Part shown: positions 48,788 through 59,857 of the stretch, in pieces
Numbering within the stretch: position 1 is the first letter of the stretch
Layout of the letters: every line of letters begins with the position of its first letter
Source: Parascedosporium putredinis
Taxonomy: Eukaryota > Ascomycota > Sordariomycetes > Microascales > Microascaceae
DNA length: 64,000 nucleotides
NCBI GenBank assembly: GCA_949357655.1
Contig: CASHTG010000018.1
Span: 496,001-560,000, forward strand
Reading direction: 5' to 3'
Notes under the pieces: generated by a model
Seen by the model: the letters and a program-made list of their open reading frames with translations, nothing else
The model's database searches: none
Told to the model about the DNA's origin: nothing
Program-made: the position numbers and the translations under genes

Positions 48788-50966
48788 TTACCACTCGGAG
48801 ACTTCACCTCTCTTGGGCTGCTGCATGCGCACAACCTTGTCACAGTTGAGGAGGCAGAGGGGATCGAACGCTTGCTTAATCTGGAACGGCAGGAAGTGTG
48901 TTGAAACAGGTGGTTAGCGGGTATTGTGCGCCACGGGGAAGGGGGTTCCATCTCGTTACCTTTCGCATGGCGTCTACGGTAGGTTCGCCGAGTTCATGAG
49001 GAAGATAGTCCCTCTTGACGAGGCCGACGCCGTGTTCGCCCTGTAGTGGTTGGTGGGAGGTGTTAGCGGGTGCGGCTAGTCAAATCACAGTACATCGCGG
49101 CGCGATTCAAGAAGAAGAAAGAGAGGGGCACATACCGTCACGGTTCCCTCGAGCTCGATGGCTCGTTTAACCATCTTGTGGACGACGCGTTCGGCTAGGG
49201 GCCGTTCTTTATCGCTATACATCAAGATGGCTATGGATGTGTATCTGGGAGTTAGTAACTTTCTTGAAGAAAAGAACAAAAGAAAGGGAAAAGAAAAAAG
49301 GTCAAAATAACTGACTGTGAAAGTTTCCGTCGCCAACATGGCCCACAATAGTACCGAACAAGCCGCTCTTGTTCATGTCCTCCTTGGTCTCTTCGATGAT
49401 TTGAGGTAGGCGGCTCATGGGGACGGCGACGTCACCGGTCCAGACATGGTCGCCCTCCTTCTTGACGGCCATGGCGCTCCACAGGGCCTCTTTCCTAGCG
49501 CTCCAGAGGTCGTGCTGCTCCTCTTCGTTGCGGGCGAACTCAAAGGTCTTGGAGCCGACGGCGGAGGCGAGCTTCTTGACCTGGGCGACCTGCTCCTTGA
49601 CGCCCTCGGAGGTGCCGGCGAACTTGAAGAAGAGGGTGGGGGCCTCGGTCCAGCGGCGCTGGGTCATGCCGGCCTCGTTGATGCACTTCATCTGGTTGTC
49701 GTCGAGGATCTCGATGGCGGCGATGGGGATACCGAGGCCGACGACGCGGGAGACGCAGTTGGCGGCGTCGCGGATGGAGGGGAAGGAGGCGACGGCGACG
49801 CTGGTATGGGCGGGCTTGACGGTGACCTTGAGGGTGGCTTCGGTGACGAGGCCGAGGGTGCCCTCGGAGCCGATGAAGAGCTTGGTGAGGTCGTAGCCGG
49901 CGGAGCTCTTGCGCGGCCGCTGGCGGGTCTTGATGACGGTGCCGTCGGCGAGGACGACGGTGAGGGACAGGACCCACTCGCGCATGGTGCCGTAGTGGTA
50001 GGCGTTGGTGCCGCTGCAGCCGGTGCCAATCATGCCGCCAATCATGGCACCCGGGCCCGGGTCGGGGGAAGAAGAGGTTCTCGGTGGCGAGGGTGTCGTT
50101 GAGGGCCTCCCAGCCGACGGCGGGCTGGACGACGACGTCGAGGTCGTCCTTGTGGAGGGAGAGGACCTTGTTCATGCGGCCAAAGTCGACGCAGACGCCG
50201 CCGCGGGTCGGGGTGAAGTGGCCCTCGAGGCTAGTGCCGCCGCTGAAGCCGACGACGGGGAGGCGGCGCTCGTGGCAGATTTTCATAATCTTGACACCTC
50301 CTCGGTGGTGGCGGGGTAGACGACGAGGAAGGGCTTCTCGCTGGGCTTCGCGGGGTGGGAGGACCACGCCGAGGTGGAGTGGTACTGGAGGTCGGTCTCG
50401 GCGGTGCTGACGTGCTCCTTGCCGACGATGGCGCCAAAGTCGGCCCAGGCGGCCTGCAGGTTCTCGACGTTGGCGCGGTGCTCGGGCGGCCGGGTCTTGT
50501 CGAGTGGGAGGGTGGAGTCGGTCTCGGGCGGGCGGGGGTAGAGCGTGCCTAGGTAGTATGAGACGCCGGTGGTGAAGAGGAGGGCTGTGGTGCGGAGGCA
50601 GGACAGGTTAGCGACGGCAATACACGCAAAAACATGAACAAAAAGGATATAAAAGAAGGATACGTACCGAAGGTCAAGCTCCACCTCGAGCTATCAGAGG
50701 CCTTTTGCCTGTGCTCCGACCACCTCTCCAACTCTTCCTTCTCCCTCTTCAAGCGGTGGGATATGCTCCCCATCATCTGCCCGCGGAAGGACCGGCCCGT
50801 CTTCTCCTCGTTGGACGGCGTGCGGTCCTTGCCTTCCATGTCGGATACGAACCGCGCCTGCTGCGCGCGGAGGAGCAGGAGCGGCTGCGCCGGTGCGATG
50901 TGAAAGCGCTGGAGGCGCGCGCAGCGGGCGCAAGGCCATCTGGGCGGGGCGTGACCGGAGGGTCAT
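48788..50966 (-). CDS. DLD1: D-lactate dehydrogenase (cytochrome), mitochondrial FAD enzyme, apparent base losses
   Basis: This enzyme oxidises D-lactate to pyruvate and passes electrons to cytochrome c at the mitochondrial inner membrane. Exons are ~50966-50668, 50584-49316, 49230-49136, 49040-48960 and 48880-48788. Seen are an Arg-rich leader (MTLRSRPAQMALRPLR), a membrane segment (ALLFTTGVSYYLGTLY), the FAD loop GFSGGTSLEGH, SCSGTNA-type GTGCSGTNAYHYG, GHVGDGNFH near residue 471, and GEHGVGLVKR. The last exon ends GEVSEW. Counted from Met-50839 it is 570 aa, close to yeast Dld1. Breaks are one base at ~50290 and two bases in a C run at 50064-50068 (FFPPDPGPG block). The leader is in another frame from exon 1, so the true start is uncertain: either Met-50966 with one more indel, or Met-50839. 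Confidence 0.92.
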
Positions 50967-52992
50967 GGTCGTGAAGCTATTTCGCACAACCCGCGGAGGC
51001 GGGGGCCGGTGGCCTTTGTTGGGCAAAGGAGGAATGCGTTTCGATGTCTTGCGCAGAGAGGCAGGGTCGAGCGGAGAGTGTTCTCGCGCAAGCTTTCGCT
51101 TCGGTGAGGAGACGAGAGGGAGGGTCGGAGAAGAGGAAGCGGAGATTAGAAGAGAAAAAAGAGCCCAGGTCGCGCTGATACGTAGATCAATGGTCTAAAA
51201 TAGCGGAATGGACAAGGAAAAACAAAAGGGCGACGGGGTCAATCTTGATCAATCTTAACAGCCCAGCAAAGAAAGAAGAAGAGAAGGTCCCGGGAAGTGT
51301 ACACACGCCTGGTCGTGGAGAGCAGAGCGTAACTAGTTATACAGAGGAAGGGAAAAAAGAGAGCAGTCGAGAGAACCTCCCACCAGCAAAAGTTGCTGAT
51401 GCTTTTTGGGGATTGTGCCAATGTCAAGGCGAGCAGGCTTCTTGGGAGCTGGCGCCACTTAGGTAATCAGACAGCGGGACGCTCTGGTTGGCTCGGTGGG
51501 GCAGCGTGCTGCACTACTTGACTACCTCTGTTGCGCTACTATTGCAGTCTGTATGCCGCTGTACCCCCTGTAACGGTTCTCAGCTGGTTGTTGCGGGTCT
51601 GTCAACCAACACCCTGGATTCGGGTTCTCGCGACTCCTTCTTTCCTTCCTCTTTCTTTCAACTCCTCCTCTTTTCTCGCGGGGCCAACCGGCATCATACT
51701 ATATTCGCACAAGACTAGACTGAATAACTAGCCCGGTATGAGGGATACCCGTTCGCCGCAGGTCACCTCATCACCAACAGATGCGCCGGCATCGGCCCAC
51801 TCCGGAAGGCTCGGCAGCCTCCGGCAGCAGTAGTCGTCCCCTGCATCACTTGTGCGCTTCGGGGAGGAGGTGGGAGAAGAGCGAAAACTCGCCCCCAAAA
51901 AATTATTGGATGGGAACGAAAAAGCAAGCATATGGCCCTAGGCGAATACCGAAACACTAGATGCAATGGAAAAAGAAGAACAAATGAAGAAAAGGAAAAG
52001 AACAGAAAAAAGACCCAATGGGAAGCAAAGGACGATTCTCACGCCAGACTGCCACGGCGGCTTCCGAGTAGCCTCCGGCTCAACCCGCCCGCAAGTGACC
52101 CATATTGCCCCCGACAAACCGGGGGTAGGAAGCGAAGAAGGAGAGTCACGGGCAACCTGCGCGAGAGCGAAGACTTCAATTTTTGACATGCTGCACCTAT
52201 TGGCGCGTCTAATTGGTATCGGAATTCTCCTAGCCCGTGGTTTTGTACAAGTAGGTCCCGGCGCTCTCGAATGCAGAGTGTCCCTGTAAAACGATCATGG
52301 ATCGATTGATGTGATTTTTTCATTCGCCCAGCTAGCCTCGGACGTCGACTTCATGATTTGATTGAATAAAATGAGCCCAAGGAAAAAAAAAAAAAAAAAA
52401 GTGATTGATCTGAAGCGTCGTCTACCGGGCAAGGGTACGAAAGAGGCAATGGATGGCAAAATCGAGGCTCTTGCTACTCATGCATGGATGAGGCCACCTC
52501 GGCAGCCGCATGCATCGGCTGCCCGTCTCGCTGGGGAAGTCAGCGCTTTCCGCTGGGACCCCGTAGCCAAGACAGAAAAGGAAGAGAAAGGGGATGGTGA
52601 GAAAGGCAAAGTCTAGAAAGTCGGCACCTGAATTAAAGCAACAAACACGCTACTTGGCAAAAGCAGTAGGTCGGTCCACTACGAGTCTATCGGCGCCACC
52701 TTGTGTCTATCGCACACAGCTCTGTCCTCCCTGATACATTATTACAAGCGGGCCGTTCTAGCCGCAATTGCCGTCATGGCCGTACTCCGCGATCGTGATC
52801 TCAGTTCGTGAACGTGATGCCTCTTTCCTAGGCTCTCATCCCCCATTCTTTCCTCTTCTTGCACTTCCACTTCTTCTTCCCCTCCCCGAATGTGCTCTGC
52901 GCCATGTCCACGTTGATAAGCGCAAAATGTAAGTACAAAATGTGACTATATGTGCCAGGTATCTACCATTCGTCTCCCGAAATCACTCACCT
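50967..52992. other. 2-kb intergenic region: DLD1 promoter and SPRY gene 3' flank
   Basis: The left part is the promoter of the minus-strand D-lactate dehydrogenase; the right part holds the 3' end of the SPRY gene. An A18 tract lies at 52383-52400. I see no supported gene. Confidence 0.55.
52383..52400 (+). repeat. Poly(A) tract, 18 A
   Basis: Eighteen consecutive A residues lie in intergenic DNA. Nothing around it suggests a retroposon insertion. Confidence 0.85.
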
Positions 52993-54319
52993 CTACGAGG
53001 GGCGATACTTCCACGCGTTTGGATCAAAGATAACATCGAAGGCGACGTGGTTAAACGAGCCGATGGCGCACCCCAAGTCGTGATAGCCCTCCAGGCCAGT
53101 AACGGGAAGGATCACGTCGGAATCTTGCTCCTCGTGGAGGTTCCACTCGCCGTCAACCACACCGTTCCTGGTAAAGAAGCAGGTGGTGATGATGCGGCCC
53201 TCGACAGGCTCAAACGTCATACCGACACCGTACGTGTCGCCCCTCTTGAAGGGCGCGGTAAAGGACTGCCCGCCCCACGTGTCGTTTACGTACCTGTGGC
53301 CGTCATCGCCGTGGATGGCCATGCTGCCACGGTGCCAGCCGGGAAGCCGGAAGTTGGGATAGGGCAGCGCAGTGAAACCAAGGGCCAGCGAGGTCTCGTC
53401 GCGGCGGCTGTCGTTGCGGACATGCACCTCGTAGTACACCGTGTGCTTCCTACCGCTCGCGAGCGGCGAGTGCAGCGTCACGGCGTAGAGCGGGGGTAGC
53501 TGATGAGGCAGCTGTCGGGCGCGGTGCGCGGGGTGCGGCACTCCCACTGGCCCGCGGCCCTCTGGTGGAGCTCGCCCGTGAAGCCCCAGGGCTGCATCAG
53601 GCGGATGTTGTGCGTCTGGAGCGCGGCGAGGGCCGGGGTCCAGGGTGATGGGCGGGGTCAGCGGGTATTGCTGGCACCATTGGGCACCGCGCTCCGCCTC
53701 CTCCTCCGTCGCGTTGTTAGCGGGGCTCCGATCCCAGCCGCTGAAGAAGGCCGGGGGCGGCGGGAAGAGGGAGGTGTCGGGGACGGCGATTTCCCAGTCA
53801 TGCTGAGGTTTGGGATCTTTGGGAGGCGGTCCCGCCGGAGGGGCGTAGTCCTGGCCGGGAGGGGGCCGGGAGGGGCGCATATTGGTCTTGATGATGCTGG
53901 GCATGGGACGGCGGCGCGCCGGGAGGAGGGGCGTATTGGTCCTGGTGCTGCGCGTGCGACGGGGTGCGCCAGGCGGGGGTGCGTATTGGTCCTGGCGCTG
54001 TGCATCGGCCGGAGGCGGGCCGGGAGGAGGTGCGTATTGGGTCTGCTGCTGGGAAACTTGAGGCGGGGAGGGCCTGTCGGGGGCGCATATTGGCCTTGGG
54101 GTTGTGAGTGGGAAGGAGGGGCGCCCTGGGGAGGAGCGTAGTAGGGTTGAGGCGACTGCGAAGGCGGGGGCCCGTCGGAGGCGCGTACTGTTGTTGCTGT
54201 TGCTGCTGCTGCGGAGGGTATGAGGCCTTGGAGTCGTGGGCCATGGTGGAAGAAGCACCGTTCGCCGGCCTAGGCGCGAGGTTCTCGCCGGAATCTTTTT
54301 CGCTGGAGCCGAAGCACAT
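52993..54319 (-). CDS. SPRY-domain protein with Pro/Gln-rich N-terminal repeats, ~445 aa, at least six frame breaks
   Basis: The start MCFGSSEKDS begins a region of Gln runs and degenerate repeats of the type DQYAPPPGAPPSHAQH. A linker (KPQHDWEIAVPDTSLF, PPAFFSGWDRSPANN) follows, then a SPRY domain: HTVYYEVHVRND, LALGFTALPYPNFRLPGW, GSMAIHGDDGHRYVND, GDTYGVGMTFEP, CFFTRNG and DLGCAIGSFNHVAFDV. In fungi SPRY proteins of this kind often act as adaptors, for example in ubiquitin-dependent trafficking; the partner here is unknown. The frame is lost repeatedly at C runs in the repeats, at ~53640 (two bases or +1) and ~53495 (C5, one base). Between the last two the frame reads LAALQTHNIRLMQPWGF. 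A GTGAGT donor match directly after the stop (52981-52990) leaves open a spliced C-terminal extension. Confidence 0.82.
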
Positions 54320-56888
54320 GTCGTCTGTTTTGAGTCACCGATTTCTTTTGGCTGCTTAGCTTGTTACCAGCTATGTTTGTTTCGCCAACCCGAATTGATT
54401 CGCGCTTCGTTACAGAGGCGAGAAACGTCGCGGATGGATATTGGAAAAAGTCGCCGTGGTTGAGGACGATGATGGTGTAGAAGCTTGATGAACACAGAGT
54501 AATTGAAGTCGTCTTCTAGCAATTAACGATTGAATTGCTTTGGATCGGGTGCTGTCTTCTTTATCTAGCACAGGAATTAAGGGGTGGCAAAGACGGAAGA
54601 AGGTGAGGAGATGTTTGGCCTACGTTAGGAGTTGAGAAGAGGAAGGAGCTAGGTAAATAGTTTATTCATATTGGGGGTTCGTGCCTCTCTACCTCACTTA
54701 CCCCCTTGATGGAAACAATGGACCCGTCGATCAATTAAATATCCATTGATCCCTTCATTCTTCATTCATACCAATGCAGGACAGGTCGACACCAGCCGGA
54801 TTAGGGGTATTATTATGGGCCAATAGCCGAGCGAGAGAAGAAAACGGCCCCCAAATGTGCGTAATACGTGGCTGTGCTAGCTTCATGTGCTGAAGTAAAA
54901 GAAACCCGTCTTGTCATTTGGTGTGCCAAGTGTAGTCAAGGTCGCCTATGGATGCCTACGTACGAAGTATCCATTTACACTGAACAGATAGATCCCTTCT
55001 ACCTTGGTATACGCTGGTTGATGGATATACGTTTGCAATTCAGTACCAAGAAATGAGAGAAAATTCTAGTATTGATTTCATCATTGATGTCGTCTCTATT
55101 TTTGGGTATGGAAGCTTTGTGCTCGTTGAAGTCGATTACTGGAAATTACAGCACAGGGCATAGCTCCACGAGTCGGCCGTGCGGAGGTCAGGGTCCTCCA
55201 GGGCAATGATCATTGATTGCCCAGCTATTGCTTGAGCCGTGAGCACAGCTCAACTGAATCAGCACTCCATCGCCCGCGAGGATTCGAGCTTCTGTCCCCG
55301 CCAACCCCCTGTAGGTACATCGATTTAGTACCCACACATGAACTGACGCACCAGGGCGGCGTCTCACGCTTGCTTGCGGCCTTCAAAGGCGATTGAGGCA
55401 GCCCTCACCCATCCCATCAACATCTGGAAGAACGGGAATGAGTTGATGACCAGCAAAGCCACCTGTGCCTCCAAAAGGCCCACGTCATTCGCCTGACTTT
55501 ATAGTTAACCTGATTCCCCGAGCTTACCATCCGCCCTTCCCCAGGTATTTGTCACCAGATCCCTCCCCTCGCTCATGCTCTGTCGTCCTCTTTGGGATTT
55601 AGTCCGCCAAGACGATCCAGGGCAAGCAATTCCATCCTCGGTTATGTCCATAACAATACTCAGCTGCCAGGCCAGAGGCCACAAATGCCTCGTGGCTTGG
55701 CTGGGCTGCGTGTGGGGTCTTGCTGCGAAGCTCGAGTACTCCACGAATACGACGGCTCCACGGATGGATGGAGCTAGTTGTTTGTTGGCGCTGCCATCGA
55801 TGGATGTATCACCAAGTATTTGCATTTCCTTCGATATACTTGATCGAGTTTTGCTTCTGAAGTAGGCCGGAGCGCTACTACATAGAGCTATGTTTCCGCG
55901 CTGAGAACAAAAATCAACTGCGTTCGATTGCCTCGTCTAAAGTTGAGATTGAGGTAACGCTAAAAAACACACTAGTGGTCATCGCGCGCGCCCTTTTCGG
56001 GCCCGTGAGTCTAAACCAACTTAGGTGGAGCCTTGGCACTATTCTGGTAACTTCCCCATCGAGAAGAGTCGGTGCCTTGTCCAGCCTGTTATGCATTTGC
56101 AAGATTTGAAGAGTGCAAAATAGGCAAGCTCTAAGGAGGGTAATAGAAACCCCCTTTGCCTTCTTCCAAAGCAGAACTATTTCGTAGAACGAAAGATGGC
56201 GAAGTCGGATCTTTGCGATGCGTAGGAGGCCGTGATTTCAACAGCCACAGCTTACATTGCCCGTACACCCCTCAACTTTAGGGTCCAAAGCAATTAACCC
56301 GTCCCGTCAGCATTACTTACCAAGCGAAAGTTGAAAAAGGGTCCAACAGAACAGCCCCCTCTTTGTGTCCCCATCCATAGTGTAGACAGTCAGCGGCGTA
56401 GCTAAATCGCACAAGTGACTAGATGAGGATGATGTGACTCTTCAAACCCATCGGAGGCATATGGAAAGCCTGTGTGCCATGCATCTAGAAGGAAAATTGG
56501 CTGAATCGAAGTCAAATTTGAATCAAACTAATAGTGTAGCGGTGACGCCCTTCGTGTAAGTTGGCTCCCGTCTCGACACGCCTTGCTCTATCCAACCTCT
56601 CCCATTCTAAGATATCAAGGCCCTCTGGACCTGCTTCCTTTGGCTAAACCGGTACCTCGGATACCGACCCTCGACTCTGAAATGGCACCCTTTCCCCCTC
56701 AGGATGGCGAGGGAGAAAACAAGAAAATAGAAGTATATACATATACACACGTGTCAAACACCCACATGTATGAATCCTCGCAGGAACCCCTCGCTTCGGG
56801 TCCATACTCCTTCCAAGCCGACTCTCCTTTTCGTCTCCTCCTCTTTTCGGAAACTGGCGGTAGCATTACTTGAGCATGAGCCAGCGCC
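54320..56888. other. 2.6-kb intergenic region: SPRY promoter and CAX 3' flank
   Basis: The region holds the SPRY-gene promoter on the left and the 3' end of the CAX gene on the right. A short hairpin lies at 55201-55222. I see no supported gene. Confidence 0.55.
55201..55222. repeat. Short inverted repeat, 7-bp arms
   Basis: GGGCAAT and ATTGCCC are perfect complements separated by 8 nt. There is no T run after it and no gene adjacent, so a terminator role is not supported. Confidence 0.45.
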
Positions 56889-59857
56889 TTATAACAGCAT
56901 GGTGGCCAACTCACTGTTACCCCCAAGCTCGCTCGCGTCCTTAACATTAGGATAGTAAAAGGCCACCACGCTAATGATGGCGTACGTGCACATGAGCAGC
57001 GCACCCTCGAGGTAGTTACTCCTACCATCCAGCACGAGGAAGTTGACGATAAAGGCCGAGACAAAGAGACAAACCGTCTCGAAGAGCGTAAAGTAAAGCG
57101 TCATCTCCTTTTGCATGCACCAGCCCAGAATCACCACCAGCGGCGTGACAAAGAGCGCAATCTGAATCGAGCTGCCCACGGCCACGCCGATAGCCAAGTC
57201 CATCTTGTTCTTCATCGCCACCGTAATGGCCGTCACATGTTCCGCCGCGTTGCCCACCACCGGCAGGATGATGAGGCCGATGAAGGCTTCGCGGATGGCG
57301 CCGCCCTCCACCACCTCCTCGATCGAGCCCACCACAAACTCGGCGCACAGCGCCACCAGGGCCGTCGACACAAGGAGCAGCACGACCGACGCCACCGTCG
57401 ACAGTCGGTCCTCGGGAATCCGTCCTGCGCCCCCTCCGCCCCGTTGCCGCCGGTCAGCGCCATCAGGGGCACGTGCGCGGGAGGCATGGCTCCGCCACCC
57501 GGTGCGGCGCGGGGTACGATTGGTTGAGACGGTCGGGGAGCGAGTTGGTGCGGCGGATGCCGTAGCGCACGCGCGGGACGGGTCCAGGCAGGGGCGTCAT
57601 CTCCCTGCCGAAGGGCCCTGTACCAGAACCGGCGCGAGGCTTCGGACGTTCTTGACCGATACGTGCCGGAGGGCAAACGGCCGACGGCTAGCACTGGGGT
57701 GAGGTGGCCGCCCTCGCTCGCACGGCGCAGTCCATCGTCGTCGGGAACAGCGAAATCCACGCGCCGCGTGTCGTTTTCTCCAGCGATCGCCTCATCCGCG
57801 GCGGCCGTCGGGACGGCGCCACCAGCAGCCGCAGCCGCGGCAGCTTCCGCATCTCGGGCCTCCTTCTCCGCCTGCTTGCGTTTGCTCTTGTGCTTGTGGC
57901 TTCGCTTCCGTCGGATATGGCGACGCCGGCGCTTCGTCGGGGCTTCGTCTTCGCTGCTATCATCCACTATGGCCAGTTTGCCGCCGGATTGGCTCGCCTC
58001 TCCGACCGCGGCAGCAGCGGCAAGCTTCCTGCTCTTGGCGGTCCTCTTGCTGTTGGCGGTGCCCTCCGAATCGGACGAGCTCGAGCTGGAGCTGGACCTT
58101 CGCGCGCGTCGAATGGCCTTCTTCATCTTCTTGCGCACTGTGGGGTTTGAGTCACTGGAATCGTCCGAGGAAGAAGATGACGATGACGAGCTCGAGTCCG
58201 AGCTTGACGTGTCAAGCCAGGCGGCGGCGGGACCGGGAGTAGATTCAGCATCAACGATGTGCTGGGGCGTAGATTCGTACATGTACGAATGCGACTTCAG
58301 CTGGAAAAGCAGGTACACGAGGTACACGAGGAGCAAAATCTACACAAGGTATTAGTTATATTCATAGGCTAGTGATTGACAAGGGGGAGATGGAGAAAGA
58401 AACCGCGATTTGGACAAGGAGGAGTGGCAAGGCTACTTACAATACTGCAGATGCGGCTGATCTTTAAGGATTCATCATCAGCCAGTGCCATATCGCTGAA
58501 TGAGGCATGGAAGGCAGTCTATGTTGATCATATTAGCAATCGATTTTTTTCTTCCCTTTTTCCCAACCCCAGCAATTGCTAGTTTAGCAGTGTAGTAGTC
58601 TTACCGGAAGCACGAGGCTGATAACGCTCAAACTGAGCAGACACGCGCTCATCTGCGTTACGGTAGAATTATAGATCTAGCACACGTGGAAAGAGACAAG
58701 GGTTAGCTTAAACAGTCGTTTCCCCCAGCGGACAATGCGTGGAACCCATACCTGTTCGCGGAACCGGAGACCGCCAAGGAAGAAGCACATGCCAAGAATC
58801 AGCAGCAAGTTCGCCAATATCGAGCCCAGGAGCGACGCTTGAACGATGCGTATTTGATTCTACCCGCAAAAAAGTAGGTTAGTATTTCTTTTTCTTACTC
58901 CATGCCTACTCAGAAGCCCACCATCTCTAGAGGATATTTACCTTTGTTAAAGCGATACTGTGGGCAGGAAAGAGAGAGAGAAACGAGTTTGTTAGTCAAG
59001 CGTTCCACCCTGCAAAAGCCAAGCCGCCATTCACTCTTGGCACCCGCCACGACCACCTTTTTCAACCTCATTCCATTCGAGACAAAAGACGGAGATAAGA
59101 AGAGAAGCTTACATGCTATAGACTCATGTTAGCAGGCATTTCAACATATGGCGACACATCTATCTCAATTGAGATGGCAGGAAGGGGGAAGGCGAAGAAA
59201 AGCCCAAGGGAATTTGCACGCACAAGATAATTAACTCGACCGCGTTACCAAAAGTAACATTTAGCAGTGCGCCGACGGTATCGCCCAACTTCACGGCCAC
59301 GGATTCGGTCGCGTGGCTCAGCAAACCCGCCAGCGGTACAATGGCGATACAATTGATGGCGAAGACCACCCCGCCGTGTATCCCCGGCACGTACTCCACG
59401 GCAATACCGACGGGGACGAAGATTAGCAGGACATTGACCCAGCTATGGAACATGATGAGCCTGCAGTTGCGAACGAAGCGCTGGATCAGCGTCCTCTTCG
59501 GAGCGCCATCCCCATCTCCGCCGGACGACTGCTGCCCGTCGCCGGAGGGTGCTGGGTCCCGGCCGCCTTCGGTCTTGACGGCGGTGGTTCCTGGCTAATT
59601 GACGCGGTGTGGTCTAGGCCGCCATTCGTGGTCGCGCCCGTCTTCTTCTCTTGAGAAGCGCGGTTCGAGGCCGCGTTGGCGGTGGAGGATGTCGCGTCGC
59701 CATTGATTATCGTCGCGGAGTGGTCGCGCGGGTCAATCTGATCCGAGTATCGGGGAAGGACGGGCTCATCGTGAGACCTGCGAAAGAGGCCGCTCGCTTT
59801 CGAGAATAGGCTTGGCTGGGCGCCGGGATTAGTCGCGTCGCCTAAAGGTTCCTTCAT
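56889..59857 (-). CDS. VCX1: Vacuolar-type Ca2+/H+ exchanger (CAX/VCX family) with ~290-residue linker, two 1-base losses
   Basis: CAX proteins use the proton gradient to load Ca2+ into the vacuole. Exons are 59857-59224, 58957-58942 (16 nt), 58859-58752, 58676-58605, 58518-58441 and 58339-56889, about 786 aa against roughly 410 in yeast Vcx1. The first half has HSWVNVLLIFVPVGIAVEYV, the alpha-repeat GNAVELI, and VQASLLGSILANLLLILGM. The second half has the matching repeat LPVVGNAAEHVTAITVAMKN and SIQIALFVTPLVVILGW. Between them, residues ~318-606 are a cytosolic insert with a poly-Ser/Asp run, a basic RRRRHIRRKRSHKHKSKRK cluster and poly-Ala. The hydrophilic N-terminus is ~120 residues. Breaks at ~59530 and ~57430 each need one base; the exon phases then agree. 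Confidence 0.92.

Noticed and set aside
49446..50102. 218-codon plus-strand frame rich in Gly, Asp and Ala
   Set aside because: It is antisense to the D-lactate dehydrogenase and explained by that gene's codon bias.
55255..55325. Possible tRNA on the minus strand (CTCGAATC resembles a T-loop)
   Set aside because: No T-arm pairing, A-box or acceptor stem could be formed around it.
18271..59857. Reading the broken genes as pseudogenes
   Set aside because: The breaks hit housekeeping genes alike, share direction and homopolymer context, and leave domains, splice sites and codon bias intact.
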